Notes under the pieces: generated by a model
What the model was told of the DNA's origin: nothing
The model's database searches: none
What the model saw: only the letters and a program-made list of their open reading frames with translations
Part shown: positions 43,930-53,943 of the stretch, piece after piece
Layout: every line of letters starts with the position of its first letter
Numbering within the stretch: position 1 is the first letter of the stretch
Translations under genes and position numbers: made by a program
From: JADJRH01 sp046351455
GTDB taxonomy: Bacteria > Myxococcota_A > Polyangia > Polyangiales > Polyangiaceae
Direction of reading: 5' to 3'
Length of the DNA: 64,000 nt
Assembly (NCBI GenBank): GCA_046351455.1
Contig: JAXLYM010000004.1
Span: forward strand, 1-64,000

Positions 43930-46158
43930 TCAGAAGAGGACGCCGAGGTACCACTTCACGGTCTGGGCCGTCTGCGTGCCGGGCTTCTGGCCCGTCTGCG
44001 GGTCCGTCTCGTTCAGCATGTAGCCGAGGCCGCCGAGCGGGAAGAGGACGCCGTACTGGAGCGACGTGAAGAAGCCGCCCATCTTGTCGGGGTTGTCGTT
44101 CAAGGAGCCGTCCTTCGCCTGGTAATAGAGGCCGAAGTTGAGCTCGATGCCGAGGTCCGGCTGGTGGCCCGGCGTCTGGATGAACTGGGACGCTCGGCTC
44201 CAGATCATCGCCGCTTGACCGCCGATGCGCTGGCCGTTCTTGTCGCGCTGGAAGTCGTAGCTCACGTTCGGGCGGAGGTAATACGCGCCCTGCACGCGAG
44301 TCAGGATGTTGCGGAACAAGATCATGTCCACCCGGTAGTCGGGGTGGAAGCGGAACGTGCTGAAGGTGCGGTCCGTCGTGAGCTGCGGCTGGAGGCCCTG
44401 CGCCGGCGGAGAGAGCGACTCCACGTCCTTGTCACCGGACGCGTAGCCGACGCCGACTCCCACCTTGAGCTTGTCCTCCAGCGCCTTGTAGTCCGCCTCC
44501 GCCGCGAAGCCGAACTGCATCAGCTTCCAGCCCTTGTTGGTCGGATCGAAGGAGTTCTTGTAGTCGTTCGTCGCGGGGGTGCGGCCCGTATTCTCGATGG
44601 TTCCGGCGATCATCGCCGCCTCGGCCTCGAAGCGGAATTTCTCGTAGAGGAACTGCACCCAGATGTCCGGGATGAAGGCCTCCGCCTTGCGACGGACATA
44701 GCCCGATTGCACGTTCTGGTTCGACTCGCCGATGGCCGCGGACTGGCCGACGGTCGTGCTCGCGTTGTCGAGCTCCTGCGTGCGGTAGACGAAGTAGGCG
44801 CCGCCGTTCAGGACGTACTGGCCCTTCGCGAGCTCCAGCTTCTGCATCTCGGGGCTGCGGCGGCGGACGGCGGCGAACACGTATTGATTGACGTCGTCCT
44901 TCTGCGCGACGTCGTACGCCTGGCCCTGCTGCTCCGTGAGGCGAGCGCTCGTCGCGCCCTCGTTCGCGAAGTCCCACGCGGCCGCGAAGTACACGTCGTA
45001 CTTCTTGATGCCGGTCACGAACTGGAGGCGATCCGCCGTCGACGAATAGTCGGAGTCGTGGCCGTCACCGCTGTTCGCGAGGATGCCGAGGCCCCAGTGG
45101 CTGGGCATGCGGCCGAACCGGATCATGCCGACCGGCGTCATGTACTCGCCCCACACGCGCTTGACGAGGATGGAGTCTTTGGTGCTGTTGACGCCCGCCT
45201 GAGGCGCCCACTGCGTGCTCGCGAATGCGCCGAGTGGGGCGTAGCCGCCGCGCTCCACGACCTCGTATCCGCCCTTGGAAGACGGCTGGTTCGCGTAGCC
45301 CTCGGGCGTGGAGCCGAGGACCAGGTTGTCCAGCATGTCAATCTGCGCGAGGATCCGGAGGTTGTCCGAGATGTGCAGCTCGGGGTTGAGGCGGAAGCGC
45401 ATGTTCGCGCCGGCCTGCGTGTTGTTGTCGCAGGCCTTCACCTTCTCGGGCGTGTCGCCGCAGAGAGACGTGTTGCCCTGTCCGCCGGCCACGTGCGGGC
45501 CCTGCGCGTCGACATAGTCGTTGTCCGCGGGCTGCGGCCACAGGGTGCTCGCGACGTCCTTGCGACCGAGGGAGAAGTGGTCCCACAGCTCGGTCCGGAC
45601 ACGGAGATATCCGTGGAACTCGAAGGTGGGGCGGGCGTGCGACCACCAATCTTCGGCGTACACGTCTCCGGGCTTGGCGCCGATTTCAGGGGAGGGAGCG
45701 GTCTTTTCGGGCTTGACTTGCGCCTTCGGAGCGGCGTCGTCCTTCGGCCGGTCCGCGCCCTGCTTCTGGAGCGCGGCCGCGTCCTTGTCCGGATCCGGAG
45801 CCGCGGTCTTCTGCGGCTGCGGAGGAGGCATCAGCGGGCCGTCGTCCTTCGGCGGGGGCGGAGGCTGCGCGCCCGCCGCCGCGTCGCCGGTGCCCGCAGC
45901 GTTTGCACCACCCGGGGCGGGTTGCCCCGCAGGCGGAGGCGCCGACGAAGGAGCGGTGTCCGCGGGAGGCGCCGCAGGGGGCTGGGCCGGAGCGGTGGGC
46001 GCTGCCGACGGGGCCGCGGAAGGAGCCGGAGCTTGCGCCGGAGCCTTCGCCGCGCCCTTCGCAGCTTTGCCTTGAGGCTGCTTCGCGGGCTGCGCCGCCG
46101 CGAGAGAAGAGGACGCAACCAAGGCGCCGAGAGCGAGGCAGGAGAGCAACTTGCGCAT
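43930..46158 (-). CDS. Large outer-membrane barrel protein, possibly TIGR04551 type
   Basis: This is a 742-residue protein: signal (MRKLLSCLALGALVASSSL), a Pro/Ala-rich linker of about 140 residues, and a long barrel-like part (about 170-742: WWSHARPTFEFHGYLRVRTE, WGEYMTPVGMIRFGRMPSH, FHPDYRVDMILFRNI, ending VKWYLGVLF). The pattern fits Myxococcales-restricted outer-membrane proteins (TIGR04551 is my best recollection, moderate certainty). Several Asp/Asn-containing extracellular-type loops are seen. Start ATG 46158; upstream GTG/ATG in frame are rejected as lacking ribosome sites. Confidence 0.7.
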   Translation of the reverse strand: MRKLLSCLALGALVASSSLAAAQPAKQPQGKAAKGAAKAPAQAPAPSAAPSAAPTAPAQPPAAPPADTAPSSAPPPAGQPAPGGANAAGTGDAAAGAQPPPPPKDDGPLMPPPQPQKTAAPDPDKDAAALQKQGADRPKDDAAPKAQVKPEKTAPSPEIGAKPGDVYAEDWWSHARPTFEFHGYLRVRTELWDHFSLGRKDVASTLWPQPADNDYVDAQGPHVAGGQGNTSLCGDTPEKVKACDNNTQAGANMRFRLNPELHISDNLRILAQIDMLDNLVLGSTPEGYANQPSSKGGYEVVERGGYAPLGAFASTQWAPQAGVNSTKDSILVKRVWGEYMTPVGMIRFGRMPSHWGLGILANSGDGHDSDYSSTADRLQFVTGIKKYDVYFAAAWDFANEGATSARLTEQQGQAYDVAQKDDVNQYVFAAVRRRSPEMQKLELAKGQYVLNGGAYFVYRTQELDNASTTVGQSAAIGESNQNVQSGYVRRKAEAFIPDIWVQFLYEKFRFEAEAAMIAGTIENTGRTPATNDYKNSFDPTNKGWKLMQFGFAAEADYKALEDKLKVGVGVGYASGDKDVESLSPPAQGLQPQLTTDRTFSTFRFHPDYRVDMILFRNILTRVQGAYYLRPNVSYDFQRDKNGQRIGGQAAMIWSRASQFIQTPGHQPDLGIELNFGLYYQAKDGSLNDNPDKMGGFFTSLQYGVLFPLGGLGYMLNETDPQTGQKPGTQTAQTVKWYLGVLF

Positions 46159-46426
46159 GATCCGCGCCCCTAGTCTCACGCCCGAGAAGTCGGGTCAAGG
46201 CGGCCGCATCTTCGCGGTCGGTGGCAGAGCGCGCGGCGCCGTCTCTTTCGAGGAAGGCGCCCCTTGGAATGGCGGGCGCTTCTTGGCAAGATGCGTGGCT
46301 ACCGTCTTTCGTGTCGCGGCGCGCGGAGGTGGCGGCAGATAGGCTGCCGTAACTTTTTCCACCCCGCGTGGCTCGTGCGGGCCGGGTGATTCGGATGCCG
46401 TACCACCCCGGATTCGGTGAGGCTGA

Positions 46427-48553
46427 ATGAGAACTCGACGAGGGCTGGTTTTCCTGCCGTTTGCCCTGCTGGGATTGGCGTTTTCAGCGAACGCTTCGGC
46501 GCAGGACGTGAAGCAGACCGGTGCGTTCAGCGTGCAGCGCTTCGAGCCTGCGCCCGGATCCAAGAACTTCCTGAGCGTCGAGACAGGGCGCGCGGAAGGC
46601 CAGATGGGTTGGACCGCCGGCTTGATGTTCAACTACAGCTACAGGCCGTTCGTGGTCGTGAGCTGCATCTCGCAGACGAACTGCAACGACAAGAACGCGA
46701 TCAACAAGCAGGACACGTCGGTCATCCAGAACCTCTACTGGGGCGACCTGATGGCGTCGCTCTCGCCGATCAACCGGCTGCAGATCGGCATCCGCGTGCC
46801 GATGGCGTTCGCGCAGGGCGACGGCATCGACTTCGCGACGGGCGGCCCCGCGGCGGACGGCAAAGGGCTGAGCGCGTTCGGCATCGGCGACATCACGCTC
46901 GAGGGCAAATACCGGCTCCTCGGCGAGGCGGCGGATCCGTACGTGCTCGCGCTCGGGTTGGACGTCGCGGCGCCGGTCGGCGGCTTCGCGTTCTCGAACG
47001 CCTACGTCGGCAATCAGCCGGTGACGGGCGGCCTGCGCGTCATCTTCGACGGCCAGTACAACGACAAGCTCACGTTCGGCATGAACCTGCGCGGCGTCTA
47101 CCGCGGTGAGAACACGATCGGCACCGACACGACGAAGACGACGATCGGCCCGATCGATTTCCGCTACAGCGCGGGCGTCGGCTACATGGTGACGCCGATC
47201 ATCCGCGTGCTCGCGGAGGGCTTCGGATCGACGCAGTTCCAGTCGGCGAACGGCACCAACGCGCTCGAGGCGGACGGCGCCGTGCAGATCATGCCGCTCG
47301 ACTCCGGCGTGACGATCACGGCGGGCGGCGGCGCGGGCATCCTCCAAGGCGTCGGCGTCCCGGTGGCGCGCGCGATCGTCGGCGTGATGTACGCGCACGA
47401 GATCGGCGACAAGGACAGCGACGGCATCGACGATCGCAAGGATCAGTGCCCGACGGAGAAGGAAGACTTCGATCAGTACGAGGACGACGACGGCTGTCCC
47501 GACTTCGACAACGACGGCGACAAGATCCCCGACGACAAGGACAAGTGCCCGAACCAGGCAGAGAACCTGAACGGCCTGCAGGACGACGACGGCTGCCCCG
47601 ACGAGCTCCCGGACCGCGACAAGGACGGCATCCAGGACAGCGAGGACAAGTGCCCGGACGAGGTCGGCGGCGATCCGAAGAAGGTGCTGCGCTCGCCGGG
47701 CGACAACTACGGCTGCCTCGACAGCGATCAGGACGGCGTCCCCGACAAGACCGATCAGTGCAAGGACCAGCCGGAGGATACGGACGGCTTCCAGGACACG
47801 GACGGCTGCCCGGATCCGGACAACGACAACGACGGCATCATCGACGACAACGACGAGTGCATCGATCAGCCGGAGATCAAGAACGGCTACAAGGACGAGG
47901 ACGGCTGCCCCGACACGGTGCCGGACAAGGACGGCGACGGCATCCCGGACACGGTCGACAAGTGCCCGAACGTGCCGGAGAACGTGAACGGCGTGGAGGA
48001 CGAGGACGGCTGCCCCGACAAGGGCATGGAGCTCGTCAAGGTCTCCACGGACGACATCAAGATCCTCCAGCGCGTCGAGTTCGCGACGGGCAAGGACACG
48101 ATCCAGGGCGCGCCGAGCTTCGCGGTGCTCGACGCCGTGGCGAGCGCGCTGAAGCTGCACCCGGAGATCTTCCTCGTGGAGATCGGCGGTCACACCGACA
48201 ACATCGGCAGCGCGGCGGACAACAAGGCGCTCAGCCAGAAGCGCGCGGACGCCGTCGTGAAGTACCTCACCGGCAAGGGCATCCAGGCCACGCGCCTCAC
48301 GGCGAAGGGCTACGGCCCCGACAAGCCGATCGCGGACAACAAGACGAAGGCGGGCCAGCAGAAGAACCGCCGCGTGGAGTTCGTGATCCTCAAGTCGACG
48401 AAGAAGACCTCCGTCGGCTCCGTCGCGCAGCCGGACGCGCCCGCGCCCGCTCCGACGCCGGCCCCGACGGCCGCTCCCACGCCGGCGCCCACGCCCGCGC
48501 CGACGCCCGCTCCGACGCCGGCGCCCGCTCCGCTGACCGTCCCCAAGAAGTAA
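46427..48553 (+). CDS. OmpA-family protein with multiple thrombospondin type-3 repeats
   Basis: This 708-residue protein has a signal peptide, a barrel (about 27-322), calcium-binding type-3 repeats (about 327-533; units such as DKDSDGIDDRKDQCP), an OmpA peptidoglycan-binding domain (about 545-655, GGHTDNIGSAADNKALSQKR) and a Pro-rich tail made of PAPTPAP-type units. It resembles the shorter protein at 5779-7569 but has more repeats. ATG 46427 with GGTGAGG site. It probably spans outer membrane and cell wall. Confidence 0.87.
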   Translation: MRTRRGLVFLPFALLGLAFSANASAQDVKQTGAFSVQRFEPAPGSKNFLSVETGRAEGQMGWTAGLMFNYSYRPFVVVSCISQTNCNDKNAINKQDTSVIQNLYWGDLMASLSPINRLQIGIRVPMAFAQGDGIDFATGGPAADGKGLSAFGIGDITLEGKYRLLGEAADPYVLALGLDVAAPVGGFAFSNAYVGNQPVTGGLRVIFDGQYNDKLTFGMNLRGVYRGENTIGTDTTKTTIGPIDFRYSAGVGYMVTPIIRVLAEGFGSTQFQSANGTNALEADGAVQIMPLDSGVTITAGGGAGILQGVGVPVARAIVGVMYAHEIGDKDSDGIDDRKDQCPTEKEDFDQYEDDDGCPDFDNDGDKIPDDKDKCPNQAENLNGLQDDDGCPDELPDRDKDGIQDSEDKCPDEVGGDPKKVLRSPGDNYGCLDSDQDGVPDKTDQCKDQPEDTDGFQDTDGCPDPDNDNDGIIDDNDECIDQPEIKNGYKDEDGCPDTVPDKDGDGIPDTVDKCPNVPENVNGVEDEDGCPDKGMELVKVSTDDIKILQRVEFATGKDTIQGAPSFAVLDAVASALKLHPEIFLVEIGGHTDNIGSAADNKALSQKRADAVVKYLTGKGIQATRLTAKGYGPDKPIADNKTKAGQQKNRRVEFVILKSTKKTSVGSVAQPDAPAPAPTPAPTAAPTPAPTPAPTPAPTPAPAPLTVPKK

Positions 48554-48611
48554 TCCTCCCCGAAAAAGAAAAGCGCCCGCTCGCGGTCCGCGGAAGCGGT
48601 ATCGTCGATCC

Positions 48612-49172
48612 ATGGTCACGGGGGCACGTGTCCGTTCGACGACGATCCGTGTGCGCGATCACTTCGTGAACGCGCGCTTCGGCAGGACTGCGCGCGAGCG
48701 GTTCCGCGCGGCGGCCTCGCCCGATCTGCGCGCGGCTCTCCTCGCGCCGGGGGACGCGTGGGTCGATTTCGGCCTCTTCATCGAGGCGAGCGAGCTCGTG
48801 TGCGCGATGTTCGGCGGCGGCGATCCGCGGATGGCGCGGGAGATCGGCCGCTTCGGCGCGGAGACGAACATGGGCACGTGGCGCGGGATCGTGCACCGGC
48901 TGCTCCACCCGCGGACGCTGCTCGGGATCGCGGCGGGCCTGTGGGGGCACCACTACGACGGCGGGCGCCTCGTGGTGGAGACGGTGAGCGAGTCTCAGAT
49001 GCGCGTGAGCCTGCTCGATTTCCCGCGGCCGCACGTCACGCACTGTCTGGCGATCGAAGGCTGGATCGAGCGCACGATCGAGCTCGGCCGACCGCGGATC
49101 GCGCGCGTGCAGAAGACGGGCTGTCGCCTGCGCGGCGCCTCCTCGTGCGAGATCGTCGCGGCGTGGGAGTGA
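48612..49172 (+). CDS. Myxococcales-type hypothetical protein (TIGR02265-like)
   Basis: This 186-residue protein is cytoplasmic-looking, with helical start (FGRTARERFRAAASPDLRAA), and central GGGDPRMAREIGRFGAETNM and YDGGRLVVETVSESQMRVSL, ending in CRLRGASSCEIVAAW. The layout recalls V4R/heme-NO-binding-like families and the small Myxococcales proteins grouped as TIGR02265; this is recollection, not a search. It follows the OmpA gene by 58 bp in the same direction. Confidence 0.6.
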   Translation: MVTGARVRSTTIRVRDHFVNARFGRTARERFRAAASPDLRAALLAPGDAWVDFGLFIEASELVCAMFGGGDPRMAREIGRFGAETNMGTWRGIVHRLLHPRTLLGIAAGLWGHHYDGGRLVVETVSESQMRVSLLDFPRPHVTHCLAIEGWIERTIELGRPRIARVQKTGCRLRGASSCEIVAAWE

Positions 49173-49323
49173 GCGCGGAGACCGTGCGGGAACTCCCGCC
49201 GGCCCCGGACGGTCCTGATAGAGTCGCCCCGCTGTCCGGGGACAGACCGATTTCGCGATAGCTCCGTCCGTTACCCACCCGGCGGACCGCGGGCCTGCGG
49301 CCGCTCGAACCAAGGGACCGTCG

Positions 49324-52300
49324 ATGCTCCACGTGCGCCCGCGCGCCTCTTCGCGCCTCACTCCCCCGTTGCTCGCGCTGCTCTCCGCCCTCGTGTTGGG
49401 GGCGTGCGAGCGCCCCTCGATCCCGCTCACGTCGAAGGCGCAGACGTGGGCCGAGCTGCGCGTCGTTCGGCGCGACGTGACGGTGCAGACGCCGGACGGA
49501 CAGCCGCGCGCTCCGTACCCGCGCGAGCGGCTCGTCGACGGCGAGAGCGTCACGATCGGCGCCGAGGGCGTCGCGTGGATCCGGCGCGACGCGGGGGCGA
49601 CGTTCCTCGTGCACGGACCGGCGAAGATCACGCTGCGGCCGACGACGCTGGAGGTGAACGAGGGCAAGCTGTTCGTCGACACGCCGGGGCAGAAGGCGTC
49701 GGAGATCCTGACGCCGAGCGGGCCGGTGCAGCTCTCGCGCGTGCGCGCCAGCATCGACGTCGCGGCGAGCGGCGCCACGAGCGCGTACGTGCTCTCCGGC
49801 GAGGTGCGCGCGGGCAACACGGCGCGCGCCGGCGCGGGCGAGCTGCTCACGCTGCAGGGCAAAGGCGCTGAAATGAAGGCGACCGCGGCCCCCGTGATCG
49901 CGTGGGACGACTGGACGGGCGGCCTCGCGACGACGGATCGCGCCGCCGAGCCCGCGCCGTACGGCGTCGGCACCGTGGGCGCGCGGCTCCCTGGATCGAG
50001 CGGCTCGCCGCGGTTCCCGCTCGCGATCGAGCGGCTCGACGTGAAGGTGACGATCGACGGCGAGTTCGCGACGACGGAGGTGGACGAGGTGTTCTTCAAC
50101 CCGTCGTCGCAGACGATGGAGGGCGTCTACCGATTTCGCACGCCCGGCGGCGCGTCCTTGCAGCGCTTCGGCGTGGATCGCGGCGGCGCCGTCGTGTGGG
50201 GCCGCGTGAAGGAGAAGCAGGCGGCCTCCGCGCAGTACGAGTCGAACGTGTACGCCGGATCGAAGGAAGATCCGGCGCTGCTCGAGTGGGAGGCGCCCGG
50301 CTCGTACCGCGCGCGGCTCTACCCGATCGGCCCCGGCGAGGCGCGGCGCGTGGTGGTGCGCTACTCGGAGTGGCTCGGCCGCACGGGCGCGAAGGGCGAG
50401 CGGCGCATGTACGTGTACCCGATGGCCGCGGAGGGCGCGGAGGGCTCGCTGCCCGCGATCGAGGAGCTGTCGATCGTGGTGGATCTCGCGAAGGCCGGAG
50501 CGAAGGACGTCCGCGCGGGGATGGCCGCGGCGCGCGAGGACAACCTGCTCGTCGTGCGCGATCACGACGTGGTGCCGCGCGCGGATCTCGCGGTGGAGCT
50601 GTTCGACGACGGGCCGATGGGTCAGATGGCCTTCACGGCGCCGCACACGGTGGACGCGGAGGCGCTCCCGCCGAACGAGCGCGACGGCGCGAAGGAGCGC
50701 GCGAAGAGCGAGGCCGACTACGTGATCGTGCCGGTGCGCGCGGCCGACGTGCCGCTGCCGACGGGCGGGCTCGATCTCGCGATCGTGATCGACGCGTCGG
50801 CCGCGACCGACACGTCGCAGCTCGCGCTCGCGCGGGCGCAGGTGGCGGCGCTGCTCGCGCACCTCGGCAAGGACGATCGCGCGGTCGTGTGGGCCGGCGA
50901 CGTGGCGCTGCGGCCGGTGGTCGCGGGGCGTGACAAGCTCGCGGCGATCGACGACGAGGCGCGGCGCTCCATCCTCACGGGGCTCGCGCAGCTCTCGCGC
51001 GGCGGCGCGACGGATCTCGGCGCGATGTTGAGCTCGGCCGCGGAGGCGCTGGATCCGGCGCGGCGCGGCGCGGTCGTGTACATCGGCGACGGGACGCCGA
51101 CGGTCGGCGAGCTGTCGCTCCTCGATCTGCGCGAGCGCCTCGCGAAGCTGCCGCGGCCGGTGCGGATCTTCGGCCTCGGCGTGGGCGACGACGCGAACAT
51201 GGCGCTGCTCTCCGGCCTCGCGCGGGGCGCCTTCGCGGAGCGGATCGGGGACGCGAACTCCGCGGCGCGCGCGGCGCTCCGCCTCTTCGAGCAAGCGGAG
51301 CGTCCGGTGTGGCTCGGCGCGAAGGTGGATCTCGGCAGCTCGGTCGAGCGCATCTTCCCGCGCGATCTCGGCGCGCAGATCGCGGACGAGACGCTGTTCG
51401 TGATCGGGCGCGTCGCGCAGACGGGCCGCTTCACGAGCGTGACGCTCTCGGGCCCCGGCGGCGACGTGACGAAATCGGTGACCGTGTCCCGCATCGAGGA
51501 CGGCGGCGATCTGCGCAGGCGGTGGGCGGAGGCGCGCCTCTACCAGATGATGGATGAGGCGACGGGGCGCGCGGCGATGGTCGATCTCGGCGTGCGCCAC
51601 GGCATCATCACGCCGGTCACGTCGCTCTACGTGCCGACGACGAACGAGATGAGCCCGATCGAGCGGGAGGAGCTGCAGCGCCGGATCGAGGACGCGCGCG
51701 AGGAGCGGCTCTCCGCGCTGCACATGCGCGTGCGCCGGATCGAGGACGAGGAGCAGGACGAGGCTCCGACGGAGGTCGCGGCCGCTTCGAACGCGGACAA
51801 CAAAGAGGGCGGCAGCGGCACGCGCGCGAAGGGCGAAGAGGGCTCGATGGGCAACCCCAACGCGCAGCGCCCCGGATCGCGCTACGCGGTGGCCGCGCCC
51901 GCCGGCGGGGAGCCGAACGCGCCGGCCGCGCCGTGGGGCCGCGACGACAGCGTCAAGGCTCCGATGGGCGGCGCGAACGCGGATCCGCACATCGCGCGGC
52001 AAGAGGCGCTGAAGAACGCCTCCGAGTTCGGGATGATCGGCCTGCTCAACACCGGCGCGGGACCGGGCGGCGACAAAGGTGGGAGCCGCCCGGCCGAGGA
52101 CGTGCCGATGCAGGGCCAGGCCGGCTCGCCTCCTCCTCCGCCCGCCGCCTCCGCCGTGGCGTCCGCGACCGCGGCCCCGATGCCGTCGCCCGTGGCCGCG
52201 GTCCCGCAGAGGGAGATGGAACAGCCGCTGGCCAAGCCGAAGGCGCGCGCCGCGACGAGCACCGCGACGGTCGGAGGCAAGGGCGACGGCGCGCAGGGAA

Positions 52301-53943
52301 ACATGTGGGGCAACGACATCGGCGACGGCCTCGGCTCGGGCGGCTTGGGCTTGAACGGCGTCGGCGTGGGCGGCGGCGGCCGCGGCGAAGGCTGGAACGC
52401 GCGCAAGCAGCTCGCGCCCGACGAGAGCAAGACGACCGGGGACCGCGCGGAGACGAAGAAAGGAAAGTTGAGCGACGGAAAGGACGTCGATCAGCTCGAA
52501 GGCGAGAAGGCGCCCGGCTTCGACGCCTCCGGCGAGCGCGTGAACGGCGACATCGCGATCGTGTCGCACGTGCTCGCGGTGCGGTGCAGCGCGGCGGCCT
52601 CGCTGCCGCTCGACGAGCGCGCGGCCCTGTGGCGCGAACGGCTCGAGGCGACGGGCGGCAACCCTCCCGCGGTGAAGGGCGTGTACGAGCGCGCCCTCGG
52701 CGGGTGTGAGGCGCCGTCGCTCCGCGATCGCGCGCGGCTCCTTCAGCTCATGCTCGACGTCACGAAGATCCCCGCGCGGCGCGTGCAGCTCTGGCGCCTC
52801 TTCATGGCCCGGCCCGAGGCGGACACGCTCTACCGCGGGATGCTCGCGCGCGTCCGCACGCCCGACGAGATGCGCGATCTTCACAGCGCGCTCGGCCTGC
52901 GGAGCATCGACTCGCCGACGCTGAAGAAGCTGCTCGACGGCGCGAAGACGCCCGCGGATCGCGTGACGAAGCTGCGCGCGCTCGTGCGCGAGTGGCCCGA
53001 CGACTTCACGCTCGCGCTCCTGCTCCTCGACGCGCTGGAGGACGCGGACGACGCGGACGGGGCGCGCGATCTCGGCAAGAGGCTGCGCGCGCGACCGGAC
53101 GCCGACGCGCGGCTGCGGACCGCCGTCGGCGAGCTGTTCCTGCGGCTCGCGGAGCGCGACAAATCCCCCGAGCAGAAGGCCACCGACGAGGCCGAGGCGC
53201 GACGCGCGTTCGGCGAGATCGTGGAGTTCGCGCCGGACGATCCGGTGGCGCGGCGGCGGCTCGGCGATCTGCTGCGCGCGCACGGCTGGTTCGACGAGGC
53301 GGCGCGGCAGTACCAGACGCTCGCGAAGCTGACGCCGGACGACCCCGCGGTGCACCTGCTCCTCGCGGCCTCCGCGGAGGGCCTCGGCAAGCTCGAAGAG
53401 GCCGTGCGCTGGGCCGAGAAGGCCGGCGCCTCCGGAGCGCCCGATCTGCCGCAGAGCTCGGCGCAGACGGCCCGCGCGCTCGCCGTGACGTACCTCGCGT
53501 GGGAGCGCGACGCGGCCCGCGCGGCGAACCGCAAGGACGACGTGGACGCGCTCTCGGTGCGCGCGCAGCGCCTCCTCTCCGGCGGCAAGCCGCTCGACGC
53601 GAAGTCGTCGGGCACGCGCGTGACGCTGGTGTGGTCGCACCCCGATCTGCACCCGACGCTGTGGACGAACGCGCTCGGCGCCGCGATGCCCGCGCAGGAG
53701 CAGGACGCGACCGCGGGCGTCGCGCACGCGGTCGTGCCTCGCCGCGACGACGCCTTCGTGGAGGTCCGCATCGATCCCGAGGACGCCGAGCGCGCGGCCC
53801 GCCTCGGCGCCACCGCGACGCTGACGGTGATCCTCCGCGAGGGCGAGGACACCGAGAAGATCAAGCGCATCCCGATCAAGTTCGCGACCGGCACCCCGCC
53901 GACGCAGCGGCTCCGCATTGTCGGCGAGGAGGTGACGCCGTGA
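49324..53943 (+). CDS. Giant FecR-VIT-VWA-repeat lipoprotein (tandem copy 1)
   Basis: This is a 1539-residue lipoprotein: lipobox LGAC (Cys 28), FecR-like domain (about 45-185), VIT domain (about 233-365; VKVTIDGEFATTEVDEVFFN, YRARLYPIGPGEARRVVVRY), VWA domain (about 478-650), a Gly/Ala-rich low-complexity linker (about 820-1035), and helical repeats (about 1085-1425) before a beta-rich C-terminus. In the VWA domain the metal site is partly degenerate: D-A-S-A-A where DxSxS is expected, while the Thr (GGATDLG) and VYIGDGTPT are kept. Its TGA overlaps the next gene's GTG. The name VIT-VWA comes from vault/inter-alpha-trypsin family proteins; the bacterial role is unknown. Confidence 0.83.
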   Translation: MLHVRPRASSRLTPPLLALLSALVLGACERPSIPLTSKAQTWAELRVVRRDVTVQTPDGQPRAPYPRERLVDGESVTIGAEGVAWIRRDAGATFLVHGPAKITLRPTTLEVNEGKLFVDTPGQKASEILTPSGPVQLSRVRASIDVAASGATSAYVLSGEVRAGNTARAGAGELLTLQGKGAEMKATAAPVIAWDDWTGGLATTDRAAEPAPYGVGTVGARLPGSSGSPRFPLAIERLDVKVTIDGEFATTEVDEVFFNPSSQTMEGVYRFRTPGGASLQRFGVDRGGAVVWGRVKEKQAASAQYESNVYAGSKEDPALLEWEAPGSYRARLYPIGPGEARRVVVRYSEWLGRTGAKGERRMYVYPMAAEGAEGSLPAIEELSIVVDLAKAGAKDVRAGMAAAREDNLLVVRDHDVVPRADLAVELFDDGPMGQMAFTAPHTVDAEALPPNERDGAKERAKSEADYVIVPVRAADVPLPTGGLDLAIVIDASAATDTSQLALARAQVAALLAHLGKDDRAVVWAGDVALRPVVAGRDKLAAIDDEARRSILTGLAQLSRGGATDLGAMLSSAAEALDPARRGAVVYIGDGTPTVGELSLLDLRERLAKLPRPVRIFGLGVGDDANMALLSGLARGAFAERIGDANSAARAALRLFEQAERPVWLGAKVDLGSSVERIFPRDLGAQIADETLFVIGRVAQTGRFTSVTLSGPGGDVTKSVTVSRIEDGGDLRRRWAEARLYQMMDEATGRAAMVDLGVRHGIITPVTSLYVPTTNEMSPIEREELQRRIEDAREERLSALHMRVRRIEDEEQDEAPTEVAAASNADNKEGGSGTRAKGEEGSMGNPNAQRPGSRYAVAAPAGGEPNAPAAPWGRDDSVKAPMGGANADPHIARQEALKNASEFGMIGLLNTGAGPGGDKGGSRPAEDVPMQGQAGSPPPPPAASAVASATAAPMPSPVAAVPQREMEQPLAKPKARAATSTATVGGKGDGAQGNMWGNDIGDGLGSGGLGLNGVGVGGGGRGEGWNARKQLAPDESKTTGDRAETKKGKLSDGKDVDQLEGEKAPGFDASGERVNGDIAIVSHVLAVRCSAAASLPLDERAALWRERLEATGGNPPAVKGVYERALGGCEAPSLRDRARLLQLMLDVTKIPARRVQLWRLFMARPEADTLYRGMLARVRTPDEMRDLHSALGLRSIDSPTLKKLLDGAKTPADRVTKLRALVREWPDDFTLALLLLDALEDADDADGARDLGKRLRARPDADARLRTAVGELFLRLAERDKSPEQKATDEAEARRAFGEIVEFAPDDPVARRRLGDLLRAHGWFDEAARQYQTLAKLTPDDPAVHLLLAASAEGLGKLEEAVRWAEKAGASGAPDLPQSSAQTARALAVTYLAWERDAARAANRKDDVDALSVRAQRLLSGGKPLDAKSSGTRVTLVWSHPDLHPTLWTNALGAAMPAQEQDATAGVAHAVVPRRDDAFVEVRIDPEDAERAARLGATATLTVILREGEDTEKIKRIPIKFATGTPPTQRLRIVGEEVTP

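Noticed and set aside
49036..53727. 1563-codon minus-strand frame
   Set aside because: Arg/Ala/His-rich antisense of the first VIT-VWA gene; no motif.
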